Assembly (NCBI RefSeq): GCF_013778505.1
Contig: NZ_JAAOWU010000001.1
Coordinates: 186,001-250,000 of the forward strand
Direction of reading: 5' to 3'
Length of the DNA stretch: 64,000 nt
Origin: Pseudomonas sivasensis
Lineage (GTDB): Bacteria > Pseudomonadota > Gammaproteobacteria > Pseudomonadales > Pseudomonadaceae
The position numbers and the translations under genes are program-made. Positions 8,258 through 18,287 of the stretch are shown here, one piece after another (the stretch's first letter is position 1; each line of letters opens with the position of its first letter). The notes below the pieces were generated by a model. The model ran no database searches. It was not told the DNA's origin and saw only the letters and a list, made by a program, of their open reading frames with translations.

Positions 8258-9172
8258 ATGCACGCTAGGAAAATAAAAACTACTCAAGGAAATTTAAGTT
8301 TGATCTCAAAATTAACATCAAGAATCATCAGAAAACTTCGAAAATACTCAAAGTTACCTATAAGCTATAAATACAGAAGCTTTTCAATAAACTTGCCGGC
8401 ACACCACCTGTTACCTGACTTTCAAAAACAACACCCAAAATATGATAGGTTCTTGCCACACTTAACACGCTATATCAATGACTCGGAAACCATCATAGAT
8501 ATAGGTGCCAATATCGGAGATTCATTAGCAGGCATGGCTGAACAGAACACCACTGCTAATTATATCTGCATTGAAGCTGATGATTCTTTTTACAGGCACT
8601 TAGAAGATAATGTCAAAAGAATAAAAACTTCAATAAACCACTTAAAAGTCACTACAATAAAAGCCCTGGTAGGAAAAAACATCTCCAACGTCTCACTTGA
8701 CGGACAAAACGGGACAAAACACGCGATATTACAAAATGAGGGCGGCCTAAAATCGTCGCCACTGGATGAGCTGATCCCCAATGAATCCAACATACGCATC
8801 TTGAAAAGTGACGTTGACGGGTTCGATTACGATGTACTTGATTCTTCCATGGTAGTTATAAAAAAACACAACCCAATTCTTTTCTTTGAATGCCAATACG
8901 ATCACGAATACCAAAAAGCAGGCTATTTAAAAACGCTCAGCGCGCTTCAGCACGCAGGCTATTGTGATTGGGTGATTTTTGACAACTTTGGCGAAATCGT
9001 CATTCGCACAGGCGAGATGAGCATTATCGTCCAGCTCATAAACTACATCTGGCAGCAAAACACTGGACGCTCTACACGAACAATTTACTACTACGACATT
9101 TTGGCAGTCCACAAAGAGGACTCTTCGCTCATAAACAAGGTTCTTGAAGAATACACTTCCCCTTTAACCTGA
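8258..9172 (+). CDS. FkbM-family methyltransferase, AT-rich cargo gene
   Basis: 304 residues. A class I SAM-binding motif, TIIDIGANIGDSLAGMA, lies near residue 88, followed by CIEADDSFYRHLEDN and the FkbM-type ILKSDVDGFDYDVL. FkbM enzymes O-methylate small molecules or sugars, often on surface glycans; the substrate is unknown. Base composition is far more AT-rich than all neighbours and codon use is poor in G/C third positions, which points to recent transfer. The start is uncertain: a TAA directly precedes the ATG at 8258 and the nearest AGGAAG lies over 20 bases away. No glycosyltransferase or transposase accompanies it. Confidence 0.8.
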   Translation: MHARKIKTTQGNLSLISKLTSRIIRKLRKYSKLPISYKYRSFSINLPAHHLLPDFQKQHPKYDRFLPHLTRYINDSETIIDIGANIGDSLAGMAEQNTTANYICIEADDSFYRHLEDNVKRIKTSINHLKVTTIKALVGKNISNVSLDGQNGTKHAILQNEGGLKSSPLDELIPNESNIRILKSDVDGFDYDVLDSSMVVIKKHNPILFFECQYDHEYQKAGYLKTLSALQHAGYCDWVIFDNFGEIVIRTGEMSIIVQLINYIWQQNTGRSTRTIYYYDILAVHKEDSSLINKVLEEYTSPLT

Positions 9173-9352
9173 CCATTTGTAGATATCCCCAAGCATGAGC
9201 GCCTACAATCCAACTCCGGCTGTCTGCGACTATAGATGCCAACCTTATAAATCTGCGATTACCTGCTTGGCGAACAGGCCTGCAGCCTTCAGCTCAGCGA
9301 GCAGTAGTAAAGCGAAGATTGGCTAGGCAATGTGCGATATGGAATAACACGG

Positions 9353-9571
9353 ATGACTTCATGGCGAGATCAGAGCTTCTGGAGCAAGGTGCAGACATGC
9401 ACCCTACTGGCGCTCATTGGGATGTTCACAAGCTACACCGACGCGCACTGGATAGAAGGAGCCTCATCCAATAGTAAGCGGGTCTTCAGCCGAGGCTTCG
9501 TTGTGCTCTGCGCAATAGTGGCTGGGATTGAGCTGGCAGTGCTCAACCACTTCTATGCTTCGCCCGGATGA
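9353..9571 (+). CDS. Small two-helix membrane protein, unrecognised
   Basis: 72 residues from the ATG at 9353; an in-frame GTG at 9332 would add seven. Two hydrophobic stretches (about residues 14-31 and 44-65) suggest two membrane passes. I know no family. It lies between the transferred methyltransferase gene and a DUF2388 gene and may be part of the cinA-mutS accessory set. Confidence 0.45.
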   Translation: MTSWRDQSFWSKVQTCTLLALIGMFTSYTDAHWIEGASSNSKRVFSRGFVVLCAIVAGIELAVLNHFYASPG

Positions 9572-9638
9572 GGTGACCGCGGGGAATGGCCGGCCCTGAT
9601 ATCGTCCCGCCCTTAAATCAAAATGGAAACATCGACGA

Positions 9639-9965
9639 ATGGACTCATGGAAAACGCTGACAATCGCTGTCATGGTGCTGATGGGCAATCAGGCAGTGGC
9701 GGCAGAAAATGCCAACCCCTTCGATAAAGCGCTGATGTACTCCACGTTCGTGCCAACCATCTTGGTTGCAGGTACTACTTCTCTCACGACCGAAGCGCCA
9801 AAGCTTTTTACATCATCGAAAACCGACGCCCTTGCGTTTATCGGTTCGGACGGCGAAATCCGCGGGGCCGAGTTTGAACGGGCATCTCGGTACTATCATT
9901 CGACCTACCCCGCGCCGCTTATGTCCGACATGCAACTGGCCAAGGCTATCGCCGTTTCGTACTGA
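9639..9965 (+). CDS. DUF2388-type exported protein
   Basis: 108 residues with a signal peptide of about 22 residues ending AVAA. The C-terminal half (AFIGSDGEIRGAEFERA ... SDMQLAKAI) has the pattern of the Pseudomonas DUF2388 family of small periplasmic proteins, often present in several copies per genome. Function is unknown. ATG at 9639. It is followed by the strong terminator at 10001. Confidence 0.7.
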   Translation: MDSWKTLTIAVMVLMGNQAVAAENANPFDKALMYSTFVPTILVAGTTSLTTEAPKLFTSSKTDALAFIGSDGEIRGAEFERASRYYHSTYPAPLMSDMQLAKAIAVSY

Positions 9966-10000
9966 GAGAGGCGTCCATATTCAGCACAGGCCGAAAGGCA

Positions 10001-10041
10001 AAAGGGGCGGTGCATTTAAATAAATGCGCCGCCCCTTTTTT
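10001..10041 (+). terminator. Strong bidirectional terminator before mutS
   Basis: A long stem, AAAGGGGCGG.GCATTT paired with AAATGCGCCGCCCCTTTT, ends in a T run. It insulates mutS from the accessory genes of the cinA-mutS interval. Confidence 0.9.
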
Positions 10042-10172
10042 ACGTTTTACCTGGCCGTTTGCGACCTGCGAAGGGCCGACCTCGCGTGTTAACCTTGCGG
10101 CCATTGCAAAATCAGCAGGGCCGAGCGCCCCACCTTTGCCCCACTCCTTTCAACGAATTTGCTAACTATCTG

Positions 10173-12764
10173 ATGAGTAAACACACTTCCGATCTGTCCT
10201 CCCATACGCCAATGATGCAGCAATACTGGCGCCTGAAAAACCAGCACCCTGATCAGTTGATGTTCTATCGCATGGGCGACTTCTACGAGATCTTCTACGA
10301 AGACGCGAAGAAGGCCGCCAAGTTGCTGGACATTACCTTGACCGCGCGCGGGCAGTCGGCGGGACAGTCAATTCCAATGTGTGGGATTCCTTACCATTCG
10401 TTGGAAGGCTATCTGGTCAAGCTGGTGAAGCTGGGCGAGTCGGTGGTGATCTGTGAGCAGATCGGCGACCCGGCGACCAGCAAGGGGCCGGTAGAGCGTC
10501 AGGTGGTGCGCATCATTACACCGGGCACGGTGAGTGATGAGGCGCTGCTGGATGAGCGTCGCGATAACCTGATCGCTGCGGTGTTGGGCGATGAACGGCT
10601 GTTCGGCCTTTCCGTGCTGGACATCACCAGCGGCAATTTCAGCGTGCTGGAGATCAAGGGCTGGGAGAACTTGCTGGCGGAACTGGAGCGCATCAATCCT
10701 GTGGAACTGCTGATCCCGGACGATTGGCCGAAGGACCTGCCGGCGGAAAAACGTCGTGGGACCAAGCGCCGTGCGCCGTGGGATTTCGAGCGTGATTCGG
10801 CGCTCAAAAGCCTGTGCCAGCAGTTCTCGGTACAAGACCTGAAAGGCTTCGGCTGCGAAACCCTGACCCTGGCCATCGGCGCCGCCGGTTGCCTGCTCAG
10901 CTACGCCAAGGAAACCCAGCGCACTGCCCTGCCGCATTTGCGCAGCCTGCGCCATGAGCGCCTGGACGATACCGTGGTGCTCGATGGTGCCAGCCGTCGC
11001 AATCTGGAACTGGACACCAACCTGTCCGGCGGGCGTGACAACACGCTGCAATCGGTGGTCGACCGTTGCCAGACTGCCATGGGCAGCCGCCTTCTGACAC
11101 GCTGGCTGAATCGTCCGCTGCGGGACCTGAGCGTGCTGCAAGCGCGTCAAACCTCTATTACATGCCTGCTGGATGGCTATCGCTTTGAAAAGCTCCAGCC
11201 ACAGCTGAAAGAAATCGGTGACATAGAGCGGATCCTGGCACGGATTGGACTGCGAAATGCGCGCCCTCGTGACTTGGCACGCCTGCGCGACGCCCTTGGC
11301 GCCCTGCCGCAGTTGCAAGTGGCGATGACCGAGCTGGACACGCCGCACCTGCAACAGCTCGCAATCACGGCGGGCACCTACCCGGAACTGGCCGCGTTGC
11401 TGGAAAAAGCCATCATCGATAACCCGCCGGCGATCATCCGTGACGGTGGTGTATTGAAGACCGGTTACGACAGTGAGCTGGATGAACTGCAAGCCCTGAG
11501 CGAAAACGCCGGGCAGTTCCTGATTGACCTGGAAGCCCGCGAAAAAGCCCGCACCGGCCTCGCCAACCTGAAGGTCGGCTACAACCGCGTGCACGGCTAC
11601 TTTATTGAGTTACCAAGCAAGCAGGCCGAGTCGGCACCGATCGATTATCAACGTCGCCAGACCCTCAAAGGCGCCGAGCGCTTTATCACACCGGAACTCA
11701 AAGAGTTCGAAGACAAGGCGCTGTCAGCCAAGAGCCGTGCCCTGGCTCGCGAGAAAATGCTTTATGAGGCCTTGCTCGAAGACTTGATCAGCCAACTGGC
11801 GCCGCTGCAGGACACTGCCGCCGCCCTGGCGGAGCTGGATGTATTGAGCAACCTTGCCGAACGTGCGTTGAACCTTGATCTCAACTGCCCACGCTTTGTC
11901 AGCGAACCGTGCATGCGCATCGTGCAGGGCCGCCATCCGGTGGTGGAACAGGTCTTGACCACGCCGTTCGTCGCCAACGACCTGTCCCTGGACGACGATA
12001 CACGCATGCTGGTGATCACCGGTCCTAACATGGGTGGTAAATCGACCTACATGCGCCAGACCGCTTTAATCGTGTTGCTGGCGCATATTGGCAGCTTCGT
12101 GCCGGCGGCCAGTTGCGAACTGTCCCTGGTCGACCGGATTTTCACCCGGATCGGCTCCAGCGATGACCTCGCCGGTGGCCGCTCGACCTTTATGGTGGAA
12201 ATGAGCGAAACCGCCAACATCCTGCACAACGCCACCGAACGCAGCCTGGTGCTGATGGACGAAGTGGGTCGCGGCACCAGCACCTTCGACGGTCTGTCCC
12301 TGGCATGGGCAGCCGCCGAGCGATTGGCGCATCTGCGGGCTTACACACTGTTTGCCACCCACTACTTCGAACTGACGGTGCTGCCGGAAAGCGAGCCACT
12401 GGTGGCCAACGTGCACCTCAATGCCACGGAGCACAACGAACGCATCGTGTTCCTGCATCATGTGTTGCCTGGGCCCGCCAGCCAAAGTTACGGACTGGCG
12501 GTGGCGCAATTGGCCGGAGTGCCGAACGACGTGATCGTGCGTGCCCGTGAACACCTCAGTCGCCTGGAAACCACGGCTCTGCCCCATGAAACCGTGGTTA
12601 CCAGCCCAGCCAAGACCGCCAACAAACCTTCCGCGCCTCACCAAAGCGATATGTTCGCCAGCCTGCCACACCCCGTGCTGGATGAGCTGGCCAAGCTTGA
12701 CCTGGACGGCTTAACACCGCGTAAAGCGCTCGAAATGTTATATGCACTGCAAGTTCGGATATAA
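10173..12764 (+). CDS. mutS: DNA mismatch repair protein MutS
   Basis: 863 residues from the ATG at 10173 (MSKHTSDL); codons upstream in frame are not conserved. The mismatch-stacking Phe-x-Glu is F37-Y-E39 in RMGDFYEIF. Walker [10 protein letters not shown] begins at residue 617, followed by [13 protein letters not shown] and ATHYFEL. MutS recognises mispairs and recruits MutL. The C-terminal tail carries a QSDMFASLP motif typical of the beta-clamp-binding/tetramer region. Monocistronic; fdxA follows 142 bp later. Confidence 0.98.
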   Translation: MSKHTSDLSSHTPMMQQYWRLKNQHPDQLMFYRMGDFYEIFYEDAKKAAKLLDITLTARGQSAGQSIPMCGIPYHSLEGYLVKLVKLGESVVICEQIGDPATSKGPVERQVVRIITPGTVSDEALLDERRDNLIAAVLGDERLFGLSVLDITSGNFSVLEIKGWENLLAELERINPVELLIPDDWPKDLPAEKRRGTKRRAPWDFERDSALKSLCQQFSVQDLKGFGCETLTLAIGAAGCLLSYAKETQRTALPHLRSLRHERLDDTVVLDGASRRNLELDTNLSGGRDNTLQSVVDRCQTAMGSRLLTRWLNRPLRDLSVLQARQTSITCLLDGYRFEKLQPQLKEIGDIERILARIGLRNARPRDLARLRDALGALPQLQVAMTELDTPHLQQLAITAGTYPELAALLEKAIIDNPPAIIRDGGVLKTGYDSELDELQALSENAGQFLIDLEAREKARTGLANLKVGYNRVHGYFIELPSKQAESAPIDYQRRQTLKGAERFITPELKEFEDKALSAKSRALAREKMLYEALLEDLISQLAPLQDTAAALAELDVLSNLAERALNLDLNCPRFVSEPCMRIVQGRHPVVEQVLTTPFVANDLSLDDDTRMLVITGPNMGGKSTYMRQTALIVLLAHIGSFVPAASCELSLVDRIFTRIGSSDDLAGGRSTFMVEMSETANILHNATERSLVLMDEVGRGTSTFDGLSLAWAAAERLAHLRAYTLFATHYFELTVLPESEPLVANVHLNATEHNERIVFLHHVLPGPASQSYGLAVAQLAGVPNDVIVRAREHLSRLETTALPHETVVTSPAKTANKPSAPHQSDMFASLPHPVLDELAKLDLDGLTPRKALEMLYALQVRI

Positions 12765-12906
12765 CGCAGACGCTTGCAAGCTGGTAGACTCTCGCGCGGT
12801 TTGGGATGCTGCGGGCTCTTAGCCTGGCCTGCAGACTATCGCTCCCGAACCTCGCGAGCCCTGCCACACAGGGTTTCGCTGCCGCCGCCTGAGGAGAAAA
12901 TTAGAA

Positions 12907-13230
12907 ATGACCTTCGTCGTTACCGACAACTGCATCAAGTGCAAGTACACCGACTGCGTCGAAGTGTGTCCGGTGGACTGCTTCTACGAAGGCCCGAATT
13001 TCCTGGTCATCCACCCGGATGAGTGCATTGATTGCGCCCTGTGTGAACCAGAATGCCCGGCCGTCGCTATCTTCTCCGAGGATGAAGTCCCGGCGGATAT
13101 GCAGGAATTTATTCAGTTGAACGTCGAGCTGGCGGAGATCTGGCCGAACATCACTGAGAAGAAAGACTCGCTGCCTGACGCAGAAGATTGGGATGGTAAA
13201 AAAGGCAAGATCAAACACCTGGAGCGCTAA
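12907..13230 (+). CDS. fdxA: Seven-iron ferredoxin FdxA
   Basis: 107 residues. The Cys pattern [17 protein letters not shown] plus [12 protein letters not shown] fits a [3Fe-4S][4Fe-4S] ferredoxin of the Azotobacter FdI type, a small cytoplasmic electron carrier. ATG at 12907 has GAGGAG 12 bases upstream. Its adjacency to mutS and the convergent rsmZ is the normal Pseudomonas order. Confidence 0.95.
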   Translation: MTFVVTDNCIKCKYTDCVEVCPVDCFYEGPNFLVIHPDECIDCALCEPECPAVAIFSEDEVPADMQEFIQLNVELAEIWPNITEKKDSLPDAEDWDGKKGKIKHLER

Positions 13231-13249
13231 TAGCGCCGCCGCCCAACTG

Positions 13250-13275
13250 AAAAAGCCCCTTTCCGGGGCTTTTTT
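13250..13275 (+). terminator. Terminator of fdxA
   Basis: AAAAAGCCCC TTTCC GGGGCTTTTTT hairpin, 20 bases after the fdxA stop. Confidence 0.9.
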
Positions 13276-13309
13276 GCATTCTGGAGCAGGCATTTACTTT
13301 TTTGCAGGC

Positions 13310-13443
13310 AAAAAAAAGGGGCGGTATGACCCGCCCACATTTTTTCCCTAGTCCCTTTATTCCTTTTCATCATCCTGATGAATCGCATCCTGCGACGTTC
13401 CCTGAGCCATCGTTCCTTAATGGCTGTGTCAATCCGTGGACAC
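13310..13443 (-). ncRNA. rsmZ: Small regulatory RNA RsmZ
   Basis: About 134 nt, read leftwards. The 5' end forms a GTGTCCACGGATTGACAC hairpin. Eight GGA motifs follow the RsmA/CsrA-binding pattern (ACGGAU, AAGGAA, AGGGAA, CAGGAU twice, AAGGAA, AGGGAC, AGGGAA), several in hairpin loops, e.g. CGATTCATCAGGATGATG. The end is a GGGCGGG.CATA.CCGCCCC stem with eight U. This matches the RsmZ of P. fluorescens strains and its place beside fdxA. RsmZ sequesters RsmA/RsmE and so relieves translational repression of secondary metabolite and biofilm genes under GacS/GacA control (established knowledge). Ends are estimated from the -10 box and the T run. Confidence 0.92.
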
Positions 13444-13450
13444 AGGACTG

Positions 13451-13478
13451 ATGTTAGAGAGTTCCAAGGGAAGTTCAA
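13451..13478 (-). promoter_or_regulatory. rsmZ promoter (-10 TAACAT, -35 TTGAAC)
   Basis: TAACAT at 13451-13456 and TTGAAC at 13473-13478 on the minus strand, 16 bases apart, place the start point at about 13443, exactly at the first base of the 5' hairpin of RsmZ. Confidence 0.75.
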
Positions 13479-13614
13479 TGGGATCCAAATCGCCGACCGA
13501 CACGTGATCGCTCTCTGGCGACGATAAATAATCTTTATATTTCATACAGATAGAAAATGCCTTCATCGATTTTAGCCGCACACGCCAGGTAAAAAACCCA
13601 AACACTTACGCAAA

Positions 13615-13632
13615 AGTAGGCGATTGCTTACA
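13615..13632 (-). promoter_or_regulatory. GacA upstream activating sequence of rsmZ
   Basis: TGTAAGCAATCGCCTACT matches the first half of the GacA box TGTAAG-N6-CTTACA fully and the second half in most positions. It is centred about 180 bp upstream of the rsmZ start, the distance known for rsmZ in other pseudomonads. Confidence 0.75.
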
Positions 13633-13685
13633 CGCCTGATTGCGTAAATGCGCAACTAATATTCGTGGGCGGTTTTGCGAGCAAG

Positions 13686-13715
13686 AAAAAGCCCCGACAA
13701 CGCGAGGCTTTTTTC
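13686..13715 (-). terminator. Terminator of apbC
   Basis: On the minus strand AGCCTCG CGTTGT CGGGGCT (one G-T pair) followed by TTTTTC, 13 bases after the apbC stop. Confidence 0.8.
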
Positions 13716-13727
13716 GCTGCAACCTTT

Positions 13728-14822
13728 TCAGTCTTCGCTCACCGTAATCGTCGGCATTGCCGGTGCTGATGCTTCCTGCAGTACGATCCGCGCACCCACG
13801 TGACGGGCCAGCTCCTGATAAACCATGGCGATCTGACCATCAGGCTCGGCCGCAACAGTAGGTTTACCGCCGTCGGCCTGTTCTCGAATCGCCATCGACA
13901 ACGGCAACGAAGCCAGCAACTCAACCCCGTACTGGGTCGCCAGCTTTTCACCGCCGCCTTCACCAAACAGATGCTCAGCGTGGCCGCAGTTGGAGCAAAT
14001 GTGCACGGCCATGTTCTCCACGACACCCAGCACCGGGATGTTGACCTTACGGAACATCTCCACACCTTTTTTGGCATCGAGCAGCGCCAAGTCCTGGGGC
14101 GTGGTCACGATCACCGAGCCGGCCACAGGGACTTTCTGCGCGAGGGTCAGTTGGATATCGCCGGTGCCTGGCGGCATGTCGATGACCAGGTAATCCAAAT
14201 CGCCCCAGGCGGTCTGCGTAACCAATTGCAGTAAGGCGCCGGAGACCATCGGGCCACGCCATACCATCGGCGTGTTGTCATCGGTCAGGAACGCCATGGA
14301 CATGACTTCCACGCCAAGAGATTCGATAGGCACGAACCACTTCTGATCCTTGACCTTCGGCCGCGTGCCTTCTGCAATTCCGAACATCACGCCTTGGCTT
14401 GGACCATAGATATCAGCGTCTAGAATGCCCACTCGAGCGCCTTCACGGGCCAAGGCCAGGGCAAGGTTGGCAGCCGTGGTGGATTTCCCCACGCCGCCCT
14501 TGCCGGACGCCACGGCAATTACATTCTTGACGTTAGCCAGGCCCGGGATCTGCGCCTGAGCCTTGTGCGGCGCGATTACGCACTGGATGTCGACCTTGGC
14601 AGATGCCACACCATCCAGACCTTCAATGGCGATTTGCAGCATCTGCGCCCAGCCACTCTTGAACAGACCGGCGGCATAGCCCAGCTCCAGGTGGACCGAC
14701 ACCTGATCGCCCTGGACCTCAATGGCGCGTACACAACCGGCACTGACCGGGTCCTGATTCAAATAGGGGTCGGTGTACTGGCGAAGAACGGCTTCCACCG
14801 CTGCGCGATTCACGGCGCTCAT
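13728..14822 (-). CDS. apbC: Iron-sulfur cluster carrier ApbC/Mrp
   Basis: 364 residues. An N-terminal MIP18-like domain (residues 1-90) precedes a P-loop ATPase with the deviant Walker A GKGGVGKST (about 107-115). The CxxC pair in HICSNCGH binds the transferable cluster at the dimer interface. Members carry [4Fe-4S] clusters to apo-proteins in the cytoplasm. Start ATG at 14822. Divergent from metG, the common mrp-metG arrangement. Confidence 0.95.
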   Translation of the reverse strand: MSAVNRAAVEAVLRQYTDPYLNQDPVSAGCVRAIEVQGDQVSVHLELGYAAGLFKSGWAQMLQIAIEGLDGVASAKVDIQCVIAPHKAQAQIPGLANVKNVIAVASGKGGVGKSTTAANLALALAREGARVGILDADIYGPSQGVMFGIAEGTRPKVKDQKWFVPIESLGVEVMSMAFLTDDNTPMVWRGPMVSGALLQLVTQTAWGDLDYLVIDMPPGTGDIQLTLAQKVPVAGSVIVTTPQDLALLDAKKGVEMFRKVNIPVLGVVENMAVHICSNCGHAEHLFGEGGGEKLATQYGVELLASLPLSMAIREQADGGKPTVAAEPDGQIAMVYQELARHVGARIVLQEASAPAMPTITVSED

Positions 14823-14994
14823 GGGCTACTCCCGAAAAAAGACTGACTGAAACAGGCGGCTATCCTAACCGTTCCGGCCGCTTAACGGCATGCTTTCGAA
14901 GATGGGGAAGATGCTGAAACAGCGCCACGGGGTGAAATAAATTTCCTGGCGCTTTATAGTGGCCGACCTCCGTTTCATCAAGTAGCCGAGCCCC

Positions 14995-17046
14995 ATGTCC
15001 GAGCCACGCAAGATCCTCGTCACCAGCGCCCTGCCCTATGCCAATGGTTCTATCCATCTTGGCCATATGCTTGAGTACATCCAGACCGATATGTGGGTGC
15101 GCTTCCAGAAGCATCGCGGCAACCAATGCATTTATGTCTGCGCGGACGACGCCCACGGTTCGGCCATCATGCTGCGCGCCGAAAAGGAAGGCATCACCCC
15201 GGAACAACTGATCGCCAATGTGCAGGCTGAACACAGCGCCGACTTTGCCGAGTTCCTGGTGGATTTCGATAACTTCCACTCGACTCACGCTGAAGAAAAC
15301 CGCGAACTGTCGAACCAGATCTACCTGCGGCTGCGCGACGCCGGGCACATTGCCCAGCGTTCGATCACACAGTATTTCGACCCGGAAAAGAAAATGTTCC
15401 TGGCCGATCGCTTCATCAAGGGCACCTGCCCGAAATGCGGCACCGAAGACCAGTACGGCGACAACTGCGAAAAATGCGGTGCGACCTATGCGCCCACCGA
15501 TCTGAAGGATCCGAAGTCGGCCATCTCCGGCGCCACACCGGTGCTCAAGGATTCCCAACACTTCTTCTTCAAGCTCCCGGATTTCCAGCAGATGCTGCAA
15601 ACCTGGACCCGCAGCGGCACCCTTCAGGATGCCGTGGCCAACAAGATCGCCGAATGGCTGGATGCGGGCCTGCAACAGTGGGACATCTCGCGCGACGCGC
15701 CGTACTTCGGCTTCGAGATCCCAGACGAGCCAGGCAAGTACTTCTATGTGTGGCTGGACGCACCGATCGGCTACATGGCCAGTTTCAAGAACCTCTGCGA
15801 CCGTACGCCGGAGCTGGACTTCGACGCGTTCTGGGGCAAGGACTCCACCGCCGAGCTGTACCACTTCATCGGCAAGGACATCGTCAATTTCCACGCACTG
15901 TTCTGGCCAGCGATGCTCGAAGGTTCGGGCTACCGCAAGCCTACTGGCATTGCCGTGCACGGCTACCTGACGGTCAACGGGCAGAAGATGTCCAAGTCCC
16001 GTGGCACATTCATCAAGGCGCGCACCTACCTGGACCACCTGTCCCCGGAATACCTGCGCTACTACTACGCATCCAAATTGGGCCGTGGCGTCGACGACCT
16101 CGACCTGAACCTGGAAGACTTCGTACAGAAGGTCAACTCGGACCTTGTGGGCAAAGTCGTGAACATCGCCAGCCGTTGCGCCGGATTTATCCACAAGGGC
16201 AACGCCGGCTTACTGGTGGCAGAAAATGCCGCACCGGAACTGACCGATGCGTTCCGGGCCGCCGCGCCAAGCATCGCCGACGCCTATGAAGCCCGCGACT
16301 TTGCCCGCGCGATGCGCGAGATCATGGGCCTGGCCGACCGCGCCAACGCCTGGATCGCCGATAAGGCCCCGTGGTCGTTGAACAAGCAGGAAGGCAAGCA
16401 GGCGGAAGTGCAGGCGATCTGCGCCACAGGTGTCAATCTGTTCCGCCAGTTGGTGATCTTCCTCAAACCGGTTCTGCCGTTGCTGGCAGCCGACGCGGAG
16501 GCGTTCCTCAATGTTGCGCCACTGACCTGGAACGACCACACCACCTTGCTCAGCAACCACCAGTTGAACGAGTTCAAGCCGCTGATGACCCGCATCGATC
16601 CCGTGAAAGTCCAAGCCATGACCGACGCTTCGAAAGAAGACCTCGTTGCTAGCCAGACCGACACCGGTTCGACTGCACCAACAGGCAATGGTGAATTGGC
16701 CAAAGACCCACTTTCTCCGGAAATCGAGTTTGACGCCTTTGCCGCCGTTGACCTCCGTGTTGCGCTTATCATCAAGGCGGAAGCCGTAGAAGGTGCCGAC
16801 AAACTGCTGCGCCTGACGCTGGATATCGGTGACGAGCAACGCAATGTGTTTTCCGGGATCAAAAGCGCTTATCCGGATCCGTCCAAGCTCGATGGTCGCC
16901 TGACCATGATGATCGCCAACCTCAAGCCTCGAAAAATGAAGTTCGGTATCTCCGAAGGCATGGTGATGGCGGCCGGCCCTGGGGGTGAAGAGATCTACCT
17001 GCTGAGCCCTGATAGCGGCGCCAAGCCGGGTCAGCGCATCAAGTAA
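14995..17046 (+). CDS. metG: Methionyl-tRNA synthetase
   Basis: 683 residues. The HIGH-type motif SIHLGHML is near residue 18, a zinc knuckle ([18 protein letters not shown]) is at 145-162 and KMSKS is at about 331. The last ~110 residues are the EMAP/Trbp111-like tRNA-binding dimerisation domain, joined by a low-complexity linker (residues 545-575). It charges tRNA-Met. ATG at 14995, with no good upstream alternative. Confidence 0.98.
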   Translation: MSEPRKILVTSALPYANGSIHLGHMLEYIQTDMWVRFQKHRGNQCIYVCADDAHGSAIMLRAEKEGITPEQLIANVQAEHSADFAEFLVDFDNFHSTHAEENRELSNQIYLRLRDAGHIAQRSITQYFDPEKKMFLADRFIKGTCPKCGTEDQYGDNCEKCGATYAPTDLKDPKSAISGATPVLKDSQHFFFKLPDFQQMLQTWTRSGTLQDAVANKIAEWLDAGLQQWDISRDAPYFGFEIPDEPGKYFYVWLDAPIGYMASFKNLCDRTPELDFDAFWGKDSTAELYHFIGKDIVNFHALFWPAMLEGSGYRKPTGIAVHGYLTVNGQKMSKSRGTFIKARTYLDHLSPEYLRYYYASKLGRGVDDLDLNLEDFVQKVNSDLVGKVVNIASRCAGFIHKGNAGLLVAENAAPELTDAFRAAAPSIADAYEARDFARAMREIMGLADRANAWIADKAPWSLNKQEGKQAEVQAICATGVNLFRQLVIFLKPVLPLLAADAEAFLNVAPLTWNDHTTLLSNHQLNEFKPLMTRIDPVKVQAMTDASKEDLVASQTDTGSTAPTGNGELAKDPLSPEIEFDAFAAVDLRVALIIKAEAVEGADKLLRLTLDIGDEQRNVFSGIKSAYPDPSKLDGRLTMMIANLKPRKMKFGISEGMVMAAGPGGEEIYLLSPDSGAKPGQRIK

Positions 17047-17160
17047 CGCTGCAATACAGCCCTGTCGTCTCGGCGACAGGGCTATAGATAGCTTATGGCT
17101 GGATGACGCGGGCGTGTTGGGCCTGGTATTGCTGTGGACTCACACGCAAAGGTCCTACCT

Positions 17161-17334
17161 CACATGTTCGCGATGAGCCTGGACACCGGTCTCGGTTTTT
17201 GGCCGTTGCTGAGACTGTTCAGCGACTTACGCCAGCAGATCGCGGGCAATGACATTTTCCTACCTTTTCGCGGCCTACCGGTCGAGCTGATGGCGCTGGC
17301 ATTCCGGGGCTTCAATGCAATGATCAAAACATGA
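17161..17334 (+). pseudogene. rnfA: Remnant of rnfA
   Basis: About 55 codons in the rnfB-coupled position. The end ([13 protein letters not shown].. [17 protein letters not shown]) matches the C-terminal quarter of RnfA, an inner-membrane subunit of the Rnf electron-transfer complex normally ~193 residues with six helices. The N-terminal three quarters are missing and part of the last helix is deleted. Its TGA overlaps the rnfB ATG (ATGA), preserving the ancestral operon junction. Not expected to work as RnfA. Confidence 0.75.
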
Positions 17335-18287
17335 GCCTGATTCAACGTATCGACGCACTGCTGCCGCAGACCCAATGCGGCAAGTGCGGACACCCAGGGT
17401 GCAAGCCTTACGCCGAGGGCATCGCCCAGGGCGAGGCCATCAATAAGTGCCCGCCGGGTGGGTATGAAACGATTGCGGGCCTGGCGCAGTTGCTGAGCCT
17501 GCCGCTGCTGGAACTGGACACCACCCGTGGCGAGGCACCTGCGCAGGTTGCGTATATCCGCGAGGCCGAGTGCATCGGGTGCACCAAGTGCATCCAGGCC
17601 TGCCCGGTGGATGCCATCGTCGGCGCTGCCAAGTTTATGCACACAGTGATTATCGACGAGTGCACGGGCTGTGACCTCTGCGTCGCGCCCTGCCCGGTAG
17701 ACTGCATCGAGATGCGTCCTCCGATCACCGTACTGCCTATCGTAGGTGGCTTGGCGGCCAACGACGAAGAGCGGCATGAACGTGATATCAAGCGCAATCG
17801 CGCACGTTGGCGCTTCGAGCAACGTAACGCGCGCCTGCAACGGGAAGAGGACCACAAGCTCGCAGAACGTCTGGCGCGGGCCAAACGTCCAGCGCAGGTG
17901 ACGCCTGTGCCGCTGGATGGAGCACAGGCCGCACAGGACGCGGCGGTGAAAAAAGCCAAAGTCAATGTCGCGATGAGCCGCGCTCAGTTGCATAAATCAT
18001 TGAAAGCCTTCGGGCATCCGCCGACGTTTGACCAGCAATCCCAGTTGATCGTCCTACAACAACAGTTTGAGGCAGCTGAGCAGGCACTGGCCAAACTTGA
18101 ACCCGCCAACATTCCCGCAGCGCCTGTGAGCAACACCGCTGGCCTCAAGCGCGCCAAAATCCAACTGGCGATGCGCCGCGCCGAATTGAAGAAAGCCCAG
18201 GATCAACAGGCCGATGCACAACAATTGGCCGATGCGCAAAACAAGCTCGATGAAGCCCAGCGTCAGGTAGATGCCCATGGTGCTTGA
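17331..18287 (+). CDS. rnfB: Soluble RnfB-like ferredoxin with helical tail
   Basis: 318 residues. The protein opens directly with the Fe-S domain of RnfB ([17 protein letters not shown], residues 14-30) and lacks the N-terminal membrane helix of RnfB. Two [4Fe-4S] ferredoxin motifs follow ([14 protein letters not shown] and [14 protein letters not shown], about residues 82-128). The C-terminal half is a charged, Ala/Gln-rich helical region with two related segments ([12 protein letters not shown] and [12 protein letters not shown]) like the repeats in RnfC tails. With rnfC, D, G and E absent, it cannot be part of a normal Rnf pump; it may be a free electron carrier. Confidence 0.85.
   Translation: MSLIQRIDALLPQTQCGKCGHPGCKPYAEGIAQGEAINKCPPGGYETIAGLAQLLSLPLLELDTTRGEAPAQVAYIREAECIGCTKCIQACPVDAIVGAAKFMHTVIIDECTGCDLCVAPCPVDCIEMRPPITVLPIVGGLAANDEERHERDIKRNRARWRFEQRNARLQREEDHKLAERLARAKRPAQVTPVPLDGAQAAQDAAVKKAKVNVAMSRAQLHKSLKAFGHPPTFDQQSQLIVLQQQFEAAEQALAKLEPANIPAAPVSNTAGLKRAKIQLAMRRAELKKAQDQQADAQQLADAQNKLDEAQRQVDAHGA

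Noticed and set aside
13227..13478. 83-codon minus-strand ORF
   Set aside because: It runs through the rsmZ RNA and the fdxA terminator; composition is that of structured RNA, not protein.
13429..13545. 38-codon ORF on the minus strand (MKYKDYLSSP...)
   Set aside because: It overlaps the rsmZ -10/-35 boxes and 5' end, has no ribosome-binding site, and the RNA gene explains the sequence better.
14860..16194. 444-codon minus-strand ORF opposite metG
   Set aside because: A shadow frame of metG produced by high GC; no domain and no start signal.
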